A DNA stretch of 60,000 nt, taken from NCBI GenBank assembly GCA_914767715.1, contig OU612072.1, forward strand, positions 13,270,001-13,330,000, in the 5' to 3' direction. Shown here one piece after another: positions 11,262 through 22,012 of this stretch (the stretch's first letter is position 1; every line of letters starts with the position of its first letter). This stretch comes from Membranipora membranacea (taxonomy: Eukaryota > Bryozoa > Gymnolaemata > Cheilostomatida > Membraniporidae). The notes under the pieces are model-generated. The model saw nothing but the letters and a program-made list of their open reading frames with translations, did no database searches and had not been told where the DNA came from. Both the position numbers and the translations under genes were made by a program.

Positions 11262-11322
11262 AAATCTCAACCAACTTCACAACAAATCTCAACCAACTTC
11301 ACAACAAATCTCAACCAACTTC
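11262..11322. repeat. 22-bp tandem repeat, ~2.8 copies
   Basis: Units read AAATCTCAACCAACTTCACAA followed by C. Degenerate related units appear around 11.44-11.47, 30.60-30.77 and 55.48-55.66 kb. Confidence 0.85.
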
Positions 11323-11743
11323 GATATTGACATACCTACTGCTGTCTTAAACCACCTCTAGACACTGTTCGTCACATCACTGCTATCATCAAATCTCCTA
11401 ATATAATCAAGAGAAACAACTGCAAACATCAACCATCTTCACAACAAATCTCAACCAACTTCAATGAAAATCCAACGACTCTAATATCATCAATGTGAAA
11501 CTGGCCCATCAATATGCATATGCAGCAGTTAGAGCTTGACTCAGCAACATTGAGCCCATCACTCATTTAGACTGTCAAAAAGGACAGTAGTTTTTTAGAC
11601 GTAAAGCCGAGTTGTATTTTGGACACCGAGCCGTGTAGTGTCTTAAAAGTGAGTGCTCACCTCAGGATCATACAGTCATCAATATTTTGCAGTTCAGTAA
11701 TATCAAAAACAAAAATTTCTCATTATTACTTATCTGCAAAATG

Positions 11744-12026
11744 ACGTTGTTACCTCTCAACAACCAACCCTGTAGTCCTGCGCAACCTAATACAATCCAC
11801 ACATTTCAGTATGGGTGATGTATTAATGCTTATTGTTGATAATGTGTGCTGAGGCTAGTGGAGGCTCTCTCGCATCTCTGACTTGATTCCTAGCCCTGCT
11901 GGGCTCGTCAGGCAAGTCAAGCTCAGAGTCGGTGCCTTCTCCACTGGTGCTAACTCGGTGTAAACATCATACCTTGAGCGACCAATACATAAACTGGTGC
12001 TATTGATACCAAATGCTAAGCAGTAG
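11744..12026 (+). mobile_element. BEL/Pao retrotransposon fragment (integrase C-terminal, DUF5641-like), copy 1
   Basis: The plus strand conceptually encodes blocks typical of the region at the C-terminus of BEL/Pao Pol: MGDVLMLI-DN, then WRLSRISDLIPS, then GLVRQVKLRVG, then LERPIHKLVLLIP. The blocks are separated by an in-frame TGA (11850-11852), a frame slip just after it and a TAA before the last block. It is a dead 3' piece of an element; no reverse transcriptase or complete integrase is present. BEL/Pao elements are known only from animal genomes, which supports the host assignment. Confidence 0.75.
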
Positions 12027-12839
12027 ATACCGAATGTGACGCGTACCCAAGGGTGATTTCCTTGCATACCATAATCATGTATTATATTATGTATTATTGG
12101 GTTGTTTGTATTGTAAGTATTAACCATGTTCTCTGCAGTGAAAATTACCCAAAAAACTATGGTGTGCTGTGTTTCTCCGTTTTGAAATGACAGTTGTGGA
12201 TCTGCCTTAGAATCTCAGATTATTTCCGGATCTCAAGTTTTAGTTCACATGCTGTCTCGAGGCCTGGCTTGAGTTTTATCAGTCAATAGCATCAGGAAAT
12301 GAAATGAACTGCTGGGTCGATGCTGTTAAGGATTCAATTTAATCAGGTAATACAATCTCATTATTAAACAAAAATTCCGGGTCATGTTATTCAACAACAA
12401 ATTAATTAGTTAACAAAATCTACTAATGAAATACAATGCTGGGTTATGTTAGACCGATCAGATGATCAGTGTTTCAGTTTCACATTAAACTGATGTACAC
12501 TAACTGATCCGAACTTTAGCACATGGCTTGTTGTCTGTGTCTAAATCAACAATTTTCAGACCAGAGTAGCTCTATGACTGGCATGCTCAGAATCTTGATA
12601 GAGTATTTGGCCAAGAAAGAAGTTATTTGAGATGTACATCTGCCATTATATTAGGGAATTTTCGCTAACTGACACTTATGTGAAAATCAATAGCATATTT
12701 TTGGTGAATCTCAATTAGTCATTACTATAATTATAGCTATCTCCAAGACAACCGATATCAAAAGCATTTTGGGTTCACTCATTTCATTTATTTAACACAA
12801 AGAGAACGGGTTACAGAACTATTTGTTCCACTGTGTTGC

Positions 12840-13661
12840 TTAATATTCAGAGCACCCACAGTATCGAAGTCTGCCAGCTGACTCTGCTCGGCAATGCCCT
12901 GCATCACAGAATTCTGTACATTCATGTCTCGCTCCATTATACTGTCTACCAAGGTTTTGGCATCTGTTACGCTCTTTCTGATATGCTTCCTCGGATTCGT
13001 AAGTGCTTCCTGAAAAATCGAACGAATACCATAAGATATTTTCCATTCCACTCAATTCCTTCAAGTGTTTTCTTTCAACCTATATTTGCAAATAACCATA
13101 CGCTTTTGTTTAAAGCAAGCAGATAATAAACACATATAACATTGTTTAATATTCACATAGCCATATTGTCCATCATTTGAATAAAACAAACAGTTATCTG
13201 ATCAATATGTGATTCTGTGATGACGTATACATCTATTAAAACTACAAAATCTCAAGTTGTTAACGTTCTGTCATTCAAAGAAGAAGGGGCTAGCAAGCTA
13301 GCTAACAAAAATAAATTTGATGAATACGTAACTCATTTCATGGCCGTCTTTGACATACAGCACTGACACTGACAGTTAAAGAATGATCAATGGGGAGAGG
13401 TTATTGCTCTTAGAAGTTAAAGTTAAAAGTAGAACCCGAGTAATTAGCAGACTGTGTCAAGGCTCAATCTCAGACGTCATTGCAAGAAAAAAAACAGGCA
13501 ACTCAACATCATTTCCTAGAAAAAAGTATTTCTTTATTTGTTTTAGTGTTGTCTCATCAGTTTCTGTAGTAAGGAGAGAAATTTGGTTAGTTTTAAATCT
13601 CACCTTGGGCAACAGCGCAGAACACCACAACAAACATGCATATGATAATAGTGCTCTTCAT
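12840..13661 (-). CDS. Defensin-like peptide dfl2 (exons 13604-13661, 12840-13009); 5' UTR splice donor damaged
   Basis: The coding exons have the same lengths as dfl1 (58 + 170 nt, phase-1 intron), with intact GT and AG at the coding intron. Signal MKSTIIICMFVVVFCAVAQ. The mature peptide starts GSTYESEEAYQKERNR and keeps all six Cys with identical spacing; distinctive residues are ARHE before the second Cys, CDAGHC and the ending CGCSEY. AATAAA lies at 12787-12792 on the minus strand. The donor of the upstream non-coding exon reads AT instead of GT (14169-14168), so normal removal of intron 1 is doubtful. The peptide is intact, but mRNA processing or translation may be reduced. Confidence 0.8.
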
Positions 13662-14169
13662 TATTTGTTTTCTTCTCTGTAAATAAAGAAAATTTGACAC
13701 TGGCGACTTAACAAGTTACAAGAATTTGTCTAATGAAACTACAAAAAGGGATGCAATCATTTATAGACAGCGTTATGAGTTCTACTACGATGCATCCGAT
13801 CCTGATCTTACAAATGAGCGTTGAGTGAACTGGAAAATCAAGGCAAGACTTACAATCTTGGTCAGTCATATTATGGAACATTTTTGTGCTTCTGATTTGG
13901 TAAAACCTGTTAAATCCCTGATATAAATCGAATCAAGCGCCACAAGTTGTGTAGTAATGAACCCGTCTGATCAAATTAAAATAGCATAGTATGAATTTAG
14001 AAAGCAATATTAACAATTCACGGCCAACACATACATCGAATAGCCAAGAAATAATTCCGATAGGGAACAGTTTACGACTGTGAATGCTGGTGGTGAGTTA
14101 GCCATTAAAATAATGTCATTCAAAAAAAATTGTTCAACTCAAGTAGTTTTGACAGATACATTGACTCAT

Positions 14170-14253
14170 CTCTCTTCTGTTCTCTGTTAAATGTGCAACT
14201 ATGCAGTTTGAAGGAAAGACAAGTGAACACTGAAGCTTTCCAGATCTTATATA
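14170..14253 (-). promoter_or_regulatory. dfl2 promoter and 5' UTR exon, mutated donor
   Basis: TATATAAG on the minus strand at 14253-14246. Exon 1 runs to about 14170. The following bases read ATGAGT where the five other copies read GTGAGT. The upstream CCAAT of dfl1, 4 and 5 is TCAAT here. One base is missing in the GGGAAAGC block. Confidence 0.75.
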
Positions 14254-14603
14254 CCGGTTGATTCATTGAACGCTTCTAATGAAGACAGCTCACTGCAGAC
14301 TGTATTGTCAAGTCAAAGCAATAGTAAGCGATAAAAGGGTAGCCTGCTGGCGCCCTCAGTCATTGTTACAAATCTAACTGATAATTGATGAATAAAAGTA
14401 AATGTATCATGACTCGATAACGTCATTAACATTGAGCGAAAACAAGCGTGAATTGACTTTGATCAAATTGGATGGCTAGGCATATATTAAAAATCTGATA
14501 TTAAGATTGTTTGTCTTAAAAGTTCAACTACCCTCAATTTTTTTTAATTTGAAAAATTGTAAGTGGTTTCATCAGCTTGAGTTATTCAACCTCACTTGGC
14601 CAC

Positions 14604-14822
14604 TAAACAATGGACAATGATAAACTACATGTACCTGCATGGATTGTTTTAAATTTGATTGTGCATTTTAAACATTACCACACAATGGGCATGAAAGCCA
14701 TTTAAATATGATATATCATATTTAGTTGATTTTCATGCCCATTTTGTTGTGATGTTTAAAATGCAGAATCAAATTTAAAACAATCGATACTGGTACATGT
14801 AGTTTATCATTGTTCATTGTTA
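14604..14822. mobile_element. Foldback element FB2, copy 2
   Basis: Near-palindromic ~220 bp with the central ATATGATATATCATAT, as in copy 1. It lies upstream of dfl2 at the equivalent distance. Confidence 0.75.
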
Positions 14823-16478
14823 ATTTGAGGGATTACTTATTGTATTGACAGAGTTCCATAATATCTATATAAAATTGTTTAATGTAATATATCACTATAT
14901 GAAACTGTTTGCTTCGTTGAGGGATGGAGTCACAATGGGATGAGTATACAACTAAATGGTTATGACCCTTATTTGGACTGATTTCTGTGGTTTATTATTT
15001 ATCTCTCGATTCTGTAGAAACCTAATACACAACAATACCGAAGAGTCATCTTGGCCCTCACTATTACTACAATAGTGCTAGCTGTGTGCTCTGCCCCTAA
15101 TCAATAGCGACTACCTGTATTTCAATTGCATGCATTGGATTGAATTATCCCCTAAAATTCCTGTTCATGCTTGCTCCATAAATAAATTCCTTCAGGCTAA
15201 AAATGGGGAAAAAATGTCAAATAATCCACAGCTTAACAATGGCACATATTAATATCTGGTGATGTCAGCTGTTCTTCTAGGCTTTTCACTGTCATCAGTA
15301 TAGCTAAATTTCCCAATCCTAGTAATATCAGGGCTCAAACATCAAACCCCACCACTGAGCACCAAAGTTTTACAATGCCAAGACTGAGTTGTCTGCTAGA
15401 ATTTCTCTTCCCGTTGTCAATCTCTTATTGCTGTCTGTCCTGTTCTCTTATGTACTTCTCAGTCTCAACCTGTTCCTTTCTCGCTGTTGCGAAAGTGTTC
15501 TCAACTCTTTAATTGTCGCAAAAAGATTGTTGACCTTAGATTTTAGTAGCCATGTTTCTGATAGGTCATCATTGTCCTAGCCTTATCAATTTGGCTGAGC
15601 TGGTACTGACTACCCTGTCTGTGTATTGAGTATCCCTGTAAACCTTACTTTTCAAGGTACAGATTCACAAATTAACACATCTATGTCGCCTTGTCGAGGG
15701 TGACAGCTTACAACAGAATACCATTAACGGAGTGGTTATGAATCCACACAGCTCCGTTCCATTTTCACACTTCTGCAAGATCTAGCTATTCTACTAAAGA
15801 CTCTCATGAAAACCTCAATTTCATACTCTGCTAATTGGTTATCAAATGAGGCAATAATAAACTGATCAATTTAAAGATTAAGATGATCTTAGTTAAAAGA
15901 AATGCGGCTAGATTAGCGATATATTGAATTACAAGACATTAGTTATGAGCACATGCCGTCAAATGAGACTTGAGATGACCCTTGCTAGCCCAACACTACC
16001 TAAAAGATCCAGTTGAGTTACAGGGTGTCTCAATTGTGAAAATTTTCTAATTTTGCAAAAAATACAAAATCCAATTTTAGATAAAATATTTAACGGTTTT
16101 GTCGCAAAGATAGCGAGGAAAAGTGATGTTTAGAGACAAGCTAAGGCACAATAGATTCATCAGCTTACCTCAACGAGTCAGTGGACCTTTCTCAGAAACA
16201 ATTATCTTTGGCTTTGTTTTTAATAGATTGGTTCTTCTTTGAATGAGGGATTTCCCTCTATCAATTAACCGTAGGTGATAGGGAAAGCAGGATTAAGACA
16301 GGAGATAAATCTAAACCTTTGAATAGACGTAGAATAATATCAGTTATATTCTAGAAGTGTCACTCATCAATAAAGTTTTTATATGGCAGCCAGTTCCTCA
16401 TATACAGACACATCGCACTAAAAAATCAAGATAATAAAAGAAAGGAAAAATCTGTGAATGAATATAATGGAAACGTTT

Positions 16479-16967
16479 AATGTGTTTACGAAAGCAAAAA
16501 ACAACCACTGTTCATATCAAAGCTGTGCGATTGCAATGAACAAAAATAGTACATTTTTTTCCCACAAGGACATTCTCGAATGACGTAACCCAATTTAAAA
16601 TCCAGGTTCTAGAAGGATCTACAGTATGTTATCTCCCTTGTCACGTGTTAACACTAAATTATCTTTGACTGCGCTACCATTGCCTCATACTAATTTTTGA
16701 TAATGTCTAGTGGAAGTAGAGCAACGCCGTAAATGTTTTAGGTAGGCCAGGACTAGGCCTACTGTTATACTGTAAGTGCATCATCCTTTAAATGTGTGTC
16801 CGTTACAGGGGAGATAAAATAATGTAGTCTCTTCTAGAACCTGGATTTTTAAATTAGTTTATGTCATTCAATAATGTCCTTGAGCAAAAAAATTTACTTT
16901 TTTTGTTCATTGCAATGGCAAAGCTTTGATATGAACAGTGGTTGTTTTTTGCTTCCCTAGACACTTT
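16479..16967. mobile_element. Foldback element FB1, copy 3
   Basis: Same long inverted ends. The GCGAAAATC stretch next to AATTTAAA is deleted in both inner arms here, a variant also seen in copy 6 (45.5 kb). Confidence 0.75.
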
Positions 16968-17239
16968 AAAACTGCATTGAGAAACAGTTGTATTGAAGAT
17001 TCATGATTAAACAAAATAATCATTGCTCCATATTTTGTTCGAATCTCTATCAACATTAATTGTCTTTTGGTACTTCCAATCATTGATATTCGGGGCTCAA
17101 ATGTCTTTCAACTCATAGACCTCGGAAATAAATAGGCAAAAGCACTGACATTTGTACCTGTGAAAATTCTCACAAGTACACGTTAGCCTTTTGCCTATTG
17201 AGAGGGCGTGTCAATTTTTCCGTTAGCCATAGGGATATT

Positions 17240-17539
17240 CTAACCATGACCAATACCATTATGCCCTGACCTGCACACTTTGTACGAGTTTGTATTCTTG
17301 TAAGTACAAAGAGGTTTACCTGCACTTGGCAAAATTAAATAATTGTATAGGGTAGTGAAGAGTATGTTCTCCGCGACTCCTGTTCCACATAAACGGAATT
17401 TCATAAGAAATCCTCCGATGGGAACAGCCAGGAAGATTATCCATATGATTATATAATTTTGTTTTCCCAAATGGTGTGACACTTTTTGGCAGCTGTTTAG
17501 TTGGTTGAACAACGTCTCGTCTTTTGCCTGCAGCACCAT
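17240..17539 (-). pseudogene. C frame, copy 3, extended form
   Basis: A 99-residue ATG-started frame with one membrane segment (IIIWIIFLAVPIGGFLMKF). Like copy 2 it lacks the stop and AATAAA block and reads into former 3' flank. Membrane topology is not predictable with confidence. Confidence 0.3.
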
Positions 17540-18914
17540 TAGTGTTTGATAATTGGCACTTTAAGCTACAAGTTAGAATGTCCCAGGGATGAAGGAAATA
17601 AGGAAACATGTGAAACTACCTCTGTATGCAGCTAGAGTAACCTCATGGTGATCTTCATGCTTGATTGTAGCAAAATATAAAAATGTCAATCGATTGAGTG
17701 GTTCATATTCTCTGTAAGCGTTGCTATGAATTAATCTGCACTTGATATATGAATAAAATTAACAAAGAGATGAGAGATTTGATATCATTGTCATCGGAGT
17801 TTTGGTTTTCAATGTTGATTTACTGCAGCAAATCTGATTGTCGACCAGTGTGGGTAAGCGTTAAACTATACAGTAATTAGTTTCAGTTTAACAGGAAGAA
17901 TGAGCTGCTGGTACCATCAACGATTGATTCAACATGATTGTTAAGTCTCCAACAAAATTTAACGTTTTGAATTCAAATTACTCAATGACCTCATTATGAT
18001 TTGGTTCATCTTAATTTTGCACGCCATTATTTCTCAGCTTAAATAACTTCAGGACTCCAACATCAAACCCAACCACCGTACAAAAAAAATTTTTGCAATG
18101 TCAAGATTAAGTTGTCATCAGCATTTTTACAATGCCCAGATTGCGGAGAAAAATTGCAAGCGGATTTTATTCAAGCTGAGAATATGCAAGGTACCACTAG
18201 GTGCAGATGGTCAATTAAATCCATAAAGTTATTAATTAGTATTATGAAACATGATGATTTGGACATAAAGTTAAACCATACCGATGACCGCCCTGTTTAC
18301 CAGAAAGGCGTATTAATTATAATTATGCAGGATATTTTTTTTTGCACCGACAGAGAAAGGTAATCCTCTCGCAAAACCCACAAGTAAGGGCATTTATGGG
18401 GTGTGGAAATGGAATTTTTTTTCACAAATGGGCTTGACAATTGGTAAAAACAAGAACAAAAACAAGAGCTAGCGAGGAGCAAAGGATGAAACTTAGGTCA
18501 CAGAAAAACTTGGAAAAATTAGCTTGGGGTGAAAATTGTTTCAAATGAATTTTGCTGTCCATGATGTTTACAGTTATGTTTCCATATGAAATTATTTGCT
18601 ATGCTGCAGAGGCTAGACAGTACCCAGATGGAGAGCGGACAACTCCAACTAAAGGCTCAAATTTGAGCTCAAAAGTTAGTTTTATTGTTTTCCAATTTTC
18701 TCTCACTTTGATGATTAATATAGAAGTCTTTGTTTTCTTCTATTTGAATGCATTTCAATTCTATACTCGCTCACCTGCCTGAGAATGGAAACGTGAATAC
18801 ACTTTCACAGCTTTTGTTAAATAAGTTGATGCTATGAAGAACAAAATGCATTTATCTTTTGCAAAGAAGGTTTTTTATTCTCTGTGAAAAAACAATAATA
18901 AATAAGTCACATTC

Positions 18915-19318
18915 TCACTTTCCTGGTACTCTGCAATATCCCCATGGGCTACACATTTGAGGTGCTGTGCAGTGGCTGAAAAGAACATCAAATGAGATGG
19001 AATTATACTGACATGGAAGAGCTGCGCCAAAATTCATGCGTGCGAATACTAAAGTTTTTAATCAACCGAAGCACATCCTATTTACCTTGTGAATCTGTTA
19101 TGGAAATCAAAAGAAGCTTCAATCATTTCGTGAATCAATTCAAATTCAATTAAAAAAATCATCATTAGTACCAATGTAAAATTCAATTGGTCCTAGAAGC
19201 CGTTTACAATAAAGAATGTCAGTAAATAATGGACTTACTGATGGCCATCGCACTTTTTTGCCTCGGTGAATCCGGCTGCCATCAGGAGTACTGCAACTGT
19301 TGCGGCAATTATCTTCAT
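18915..19318 (-). CDS. Short secreted four-Cys peptide cpx1 (exons 19239-19318, 18915-18975)
   Basis: A 46-residue precursor. ATG at 19318 follows an acceptor (TTCACAG, exon from 19323). The signal sequence is MKIIAATVAVLLMAAGFTEA with A-x-A-like cleavage before KK. The exon ends CATCA|GTAAGT, phase 2. The second coding exon (TTTTCAG|CCAC) completes a His-His-His run. The mature peptide has about 26 residues with four Cys at exact intervals C-x5-C-x5-C-x5-C; the loops are DGHHH, TAPQM and SPWGY, and the tail is RVPGK. It is basic at both ends. The SPWGYC motif loosely recalls chitin-binding or EGF-like loops, but the layout matches no family I know. A minus-strand AATAAA is at 18879-18874. 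Probably an exported antimicrobial, metal-binding or signalling peptide (inference). Confidence 0.8.
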
Positions 19319-19645
19319 TTTTACTGTGAATATAAAATCAGACAACAGCATCATGATAGTTATTGTTTAGATGACTACCCTGCTCAGATGAAAATGTTGT
19401 AACACCACATCGACTAGCAGGAGTTTAACATGGTACTTAGTTCTACCTTAGAGGAATAGAGGAATACAGCATTCACAGGAGTAAAGTTGGCCATATTTGC
19501 ACCTTTGTTAGTGGACATTGATGCTAGCTCACATTGAGACAACCCAGAACTTGCAGAACTAAACAGTAGTTACTGCTCATCACGCAACTAAGCAATTCAC
19601 CATGGAGAAGACTAATAATTGTTTTGACCAATGATTTGATCGATC

Positions 19646-19670
19646 AATTGATTGATTGATTGATTGATTT
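19646..19670. repeat. (TTGA)n microsatellite
   Basis: Five to six consecutive ATTG/TTGA units upstream of the first half of the cpx1 TATA region; present with small change at about 39.75 kb. Confidence 0.8.
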
Positions 19671-19827
19671 AATTCTGTCGCTAACATATAAGCCTGAGTT
19701 TAGTACAGTGTGTCAAAAAGTTTTCATGTGCATTAAAAACTGTCTTTGCCCTAGGCAAGTCTCACTGTTAATGTTTTCGATCTTTTTCTCAATCGTACGC
19801 CATTATGTTTTTCACAAATCAACTTAC

Positions 19828-19912
19828 CAGTGAGTGTGAGATACTTGTTGTAGACTTTACTTCGTGTTTCTTCTTCTCTGTGAGTACTTGTTACAGGACC
19901 TGCTGTTTTATA
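19828..19912 (-). promoter_or_regulatory. cpx1 promoter and 5' UTR exon
   Basis: On the minus strand, TATAAAA at 19912-19906. The expected start is about 19880, and the non-coding exon ends at 19828 with donor CTG|GTAAGT. The layout (TATA, short untranslated exon, intron about 500 bp, signal exon, mature exon) is the same as in the dfl genes. Confidence 0.75.
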
Positions 19913-20164
19913 GTTAATCAGCAAGCAATTCTGAGGTTAATGTTGTTGTGCTTCAGTTGCTTGTTTTCACTTTTGGGTATACCAGCACATCACCAGCACA
20001 TCACCAGCACATCATCAGCTAAAATACCACTCTGATCTATGCATAGATACAAGAGTGAGTTGTTGATCCGATCCAATACCACATTGACGTTAAAGAGGTT
20101 GCATACAATCGGATGTTGTGAGAGCCAGGTATTTCGTGGCGAAGTATCGTGGCTACTGATTCTG

Positions 20165-20475
20165 TAAACAGGATATAGAGAAACACATCCTGTCACTAAA
20201 CTGCAAAATTCACAAGACCGATTTTTGCTATTGTGTGAAATTGAGCGCTTGATGTAAAGGTTTTTCCGCCAACACCTTTACACTGGCAACACCTCAGAAT
20301 CAAAATACTTCCAAAGGGTGGCCTGAAATCCAGATTTTGAACTCTACAGCATTGAGGGATATAATGCATTGTCTCTCAATCATTTTAAATCATCAGTATC
20401 TGTTTTGTGAGCTAGCACAGTAGCAGTAATTTCTATCAATAGATTCTGGAACCCAGAAAACCAGCAATTTTCTCC
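20165..20475 (+). repeat. ~300-bp repeat, first copy (second at 21415-21720)
   Basis: Begins at GTAAACAGGATA and ends near CCAGAAAACCAGCA. It is matched along its whole length by 21415-21720 with many small differences. The similarity extends a little upstream (GGATGTTGTGAGAGCCAGGTATTT against GGATGCTGTGAAATTCAGG). No gene inside. Confidence 0.7.
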
Positions 20476-20654
20476 CTAGGTTTTTATTTTCAAATGTTTA
20501 TTGACAAGCAATCTTCATCATTAAAATGATGTTCTTCCTATTGTGCCAAGATAAAACAAACATTAATAAATATGGAATAAATAAATAGCGAAGAAATATG
20601 GAAGATAGAGACTAACAATGAAAATGGTTATGTCTTAGACATGTAGTGCATTAT

Positions 20655-20995
20655 TTGGGGGGTCAGGAGTGGTCGAAGGATTAGGGTGCGGACTCGTGTT
20701 CTGTTAGGTCCAAATACCATTCTCAGCACCGACGGTCATTCTCGATTTGGTTCTGACATGCCATTCATCCTCAGCAGGTCCTTGCGGAGCAGGATTTAAA
20801 TACGGGAGGTCCACTGTCTGTTTACACATCCCACATGCAGTAAAAATGATCCCCTCTGCAGCTCTTCGATAAAGTGTGCAATGGGTCCCAGTACCTGTAC
20901 TGTATAGAGGATAACTCTCTCCTTAAAGAAGACTTTGACATAGCTTGATCGCCTTTGCTGAGTAAGGAAATAGAGATCATATCGCAATAATAAAA
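20655..20995 (+). mobile_element. tRNA-like SINE, second family, copy 1
   Basis: Starts GGTCAGGAGTGGTCGAAGGA and continues GTGCGGACTCGTGTTCTG, resembling a degenerate tRNA, with a B-box-like GGTCCAAATACC. A unique body reaches about 20.99 kb. A second copy sits at 40745-41085 (duplicated with the cassette) and a diverged partial one at 21825-22012. Confidence 0.5.
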
Positions 20996-21069
20996 CCTCA
21001 ATGCTGACGGTGTGTTTTTAGCAGCTCATAACTGTAACTGCAACAAACAAAGATCATAAGACTACACAA

Positions 21070-21330
21070 ATTGCATGCACTCTCTTGTACAAGGCAAGGA
21101 TCAGAGTTCTTTTTCATCTGATATGATGCTGGTTTATACCGATGATGCAAATATGCAGCCAAAGCGGAGAAACTTTAACATCAAGTTGTGCTTTATGCAA
21201 GCTTTGAATTTTCTTCAAGGTTGTTTTTCGCTATGTGGTAACCTTGCACAAGCTGATTCTGAACCCTGGTGTTAAAGATTCGCTGCTTGAGATGCATATT
21301 TGCATCATTGGTATCGACCAGCACCGAATT
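21070..21330. repeat. Foldback with inverted arms
   Basis: About 21.11-21.20 kb and 21.24-21.32 kb are inverted copies: both read GATGATGCAAATATGCA (or its complement GAAATATGCATCATT-like form) followed by a GCGGAGAAACTTTAACA-type block. Copied at 41.16-41.42 kb. Short frames on each strand reflect this symmetry and are not called. Confidence 0.6.
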
Positions 21331-21414
21331 CCTCATAGATATCAAAGCTTCAGACAAACGGATGCTGTGAAATTCAGGTATTTTATAATGAATTGTCATG
21401 TGATTACCAGTTCT

Positions 21415-22012
21415 GTTAACAGGATATGGAGCAACACATCCTGTATCTCAACTGAAAAGTTTCCACGACCGATTTTCGTTATTTAGTGAAAATAAACTTG
21501 ATGTAGAGGTTTTTGCGCCAACACCTTTACACTGGCAACACCTCAAAATCAAAATACTTCCAATAGGTGGCCCAAAATCCAGATTTTAAACTCCACTGCA
21601 TTGATGGATATGTTGCACAGACTCTCGATCATTTTAAATCATCAGTATCTGTTTTGTGAGCTAGCACAGAAGCAGTAATTTCTATCAATAGATTCTAGAA
21701 GCCAGAAAACCAGCACTTATTTATTTTTCTCTGTACCGCTGGAGACAATTTTAGAAAAAGAAATTGTTTTTAAACTTGCCTCAGTTTCTCTGTTTTTGCA
21801 CTCGCATTTGACAAGCATTGTTTAGGGAGTCTGGAGTGGTCTGGAGGTGAAAAGTTTAGACTCGTGATCTGTTAGGTCCAAAATCAGTTCTCGGCACCGA
21901 AGGACATTCCTGATTTGGTATTGGTATGCCATTCATCCTCGCAAGGTCCTTGCTGTGCGGAACTAAAATAACGGAGGTCCAAGTCTATACACATCCCATA
22001 TGCAGTAAAAAT
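21415..22012 (+). repeat. Second ~300-bp repeat copy and partial SINE
   Basis: 21415-21720 repeats 20165-20475. After a short pyrimidine-rich stretch, 21825-22012 is a diverged piece of the second SINE family (GGAGTGGTCTGGAGG, TTAGGTCCAAAATC). The SINE piece runs straight into segment Y. This portion is absent from the second cassette, which ends at 41,490. Confidence 0.6.

Larger units (their letters stand above)
11150..12270 (+). repeat. Palindrome-1 spacer
   Basis: Unpaired centre between arms R2 and R3. It holds 22-bp tandem repeats, non-coding DNA, a BEL/Pao fragment and about 200 bp of likely 3' element or LTR remnant (12.03-12.23 kb). Its sequence matches the reverse complement of 29.85-30.89 kb and the forward sequence of 55.4-56.25 kb. 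Confidence 0.75.
12270..18011 (-). repeat. Array arm R3 (inverted unit, truncated in D)
   Basis: The reverse-complement counterpart of R2: 3' flank, dfl2, FB2, non-coding 14.83-16.47 kb, FB1, C. It stops abruptly at about 18,011 inside the 3' end of D, where the cpx cassette begins. In 14.83-16.47 kb no gene is seen beyond the TTG-started frame at 15389-15580, which is shared by arms and not credited. Confidence 0.85.
18012..21410 (+). repeat. cpx cassette, copy 1 (direct duplication with 38.14-41.49 kb)
   Basis: The ~3.4 kb is nearly identical to 38.14-41.49 kb in the same orientation. It contains gene cpx1, a (TTGA)n tract, a SINE and a foldback. The left junction is at about 18,011, within D. 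A plus-strand frame at 18112-18363 beginning in shared non-coding DNA has a chance C-x2-C and is not called. The high identity points to a recent event. Confidence 0.85.

Noticed and set aside
11262-11322. Possible CRISPR-like array
   Set aside because: The 22-bp units are directly adjacent without spacers, and the DNA is animal. It is a plain tandem repeat.
12788-13051. A second same-strand frame through dfl exon 3 (MEWKISY type)
   Set aside because: It crosses the 3' splice site in another frame and destroys the Cys pattern; it is present only where indels in the intron allow it.
12833-13126. 97-99 codon frames opposite exon 3 of every dfl gene (for example at 10303-10596, 29478-29771, 31688-31987, 54269-54562)
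   Set aside because: They are antisense to the Cys-rich exon and are conserved only because that exon is. They run past its splice site into the intron and have no promoter or signal of their own.
18112-18363. Plus-strand frame with CPDCGEKLQ (also 38155-38529), possible zinc ribbon
   Set aside because: The Cys codons lie in the TTTACAATGCCCAGATTG sequence shared by non-coding parts of the array. The two copies are recent duplicates, so conservation is uninformative, and the second pair of ligands is lacking.
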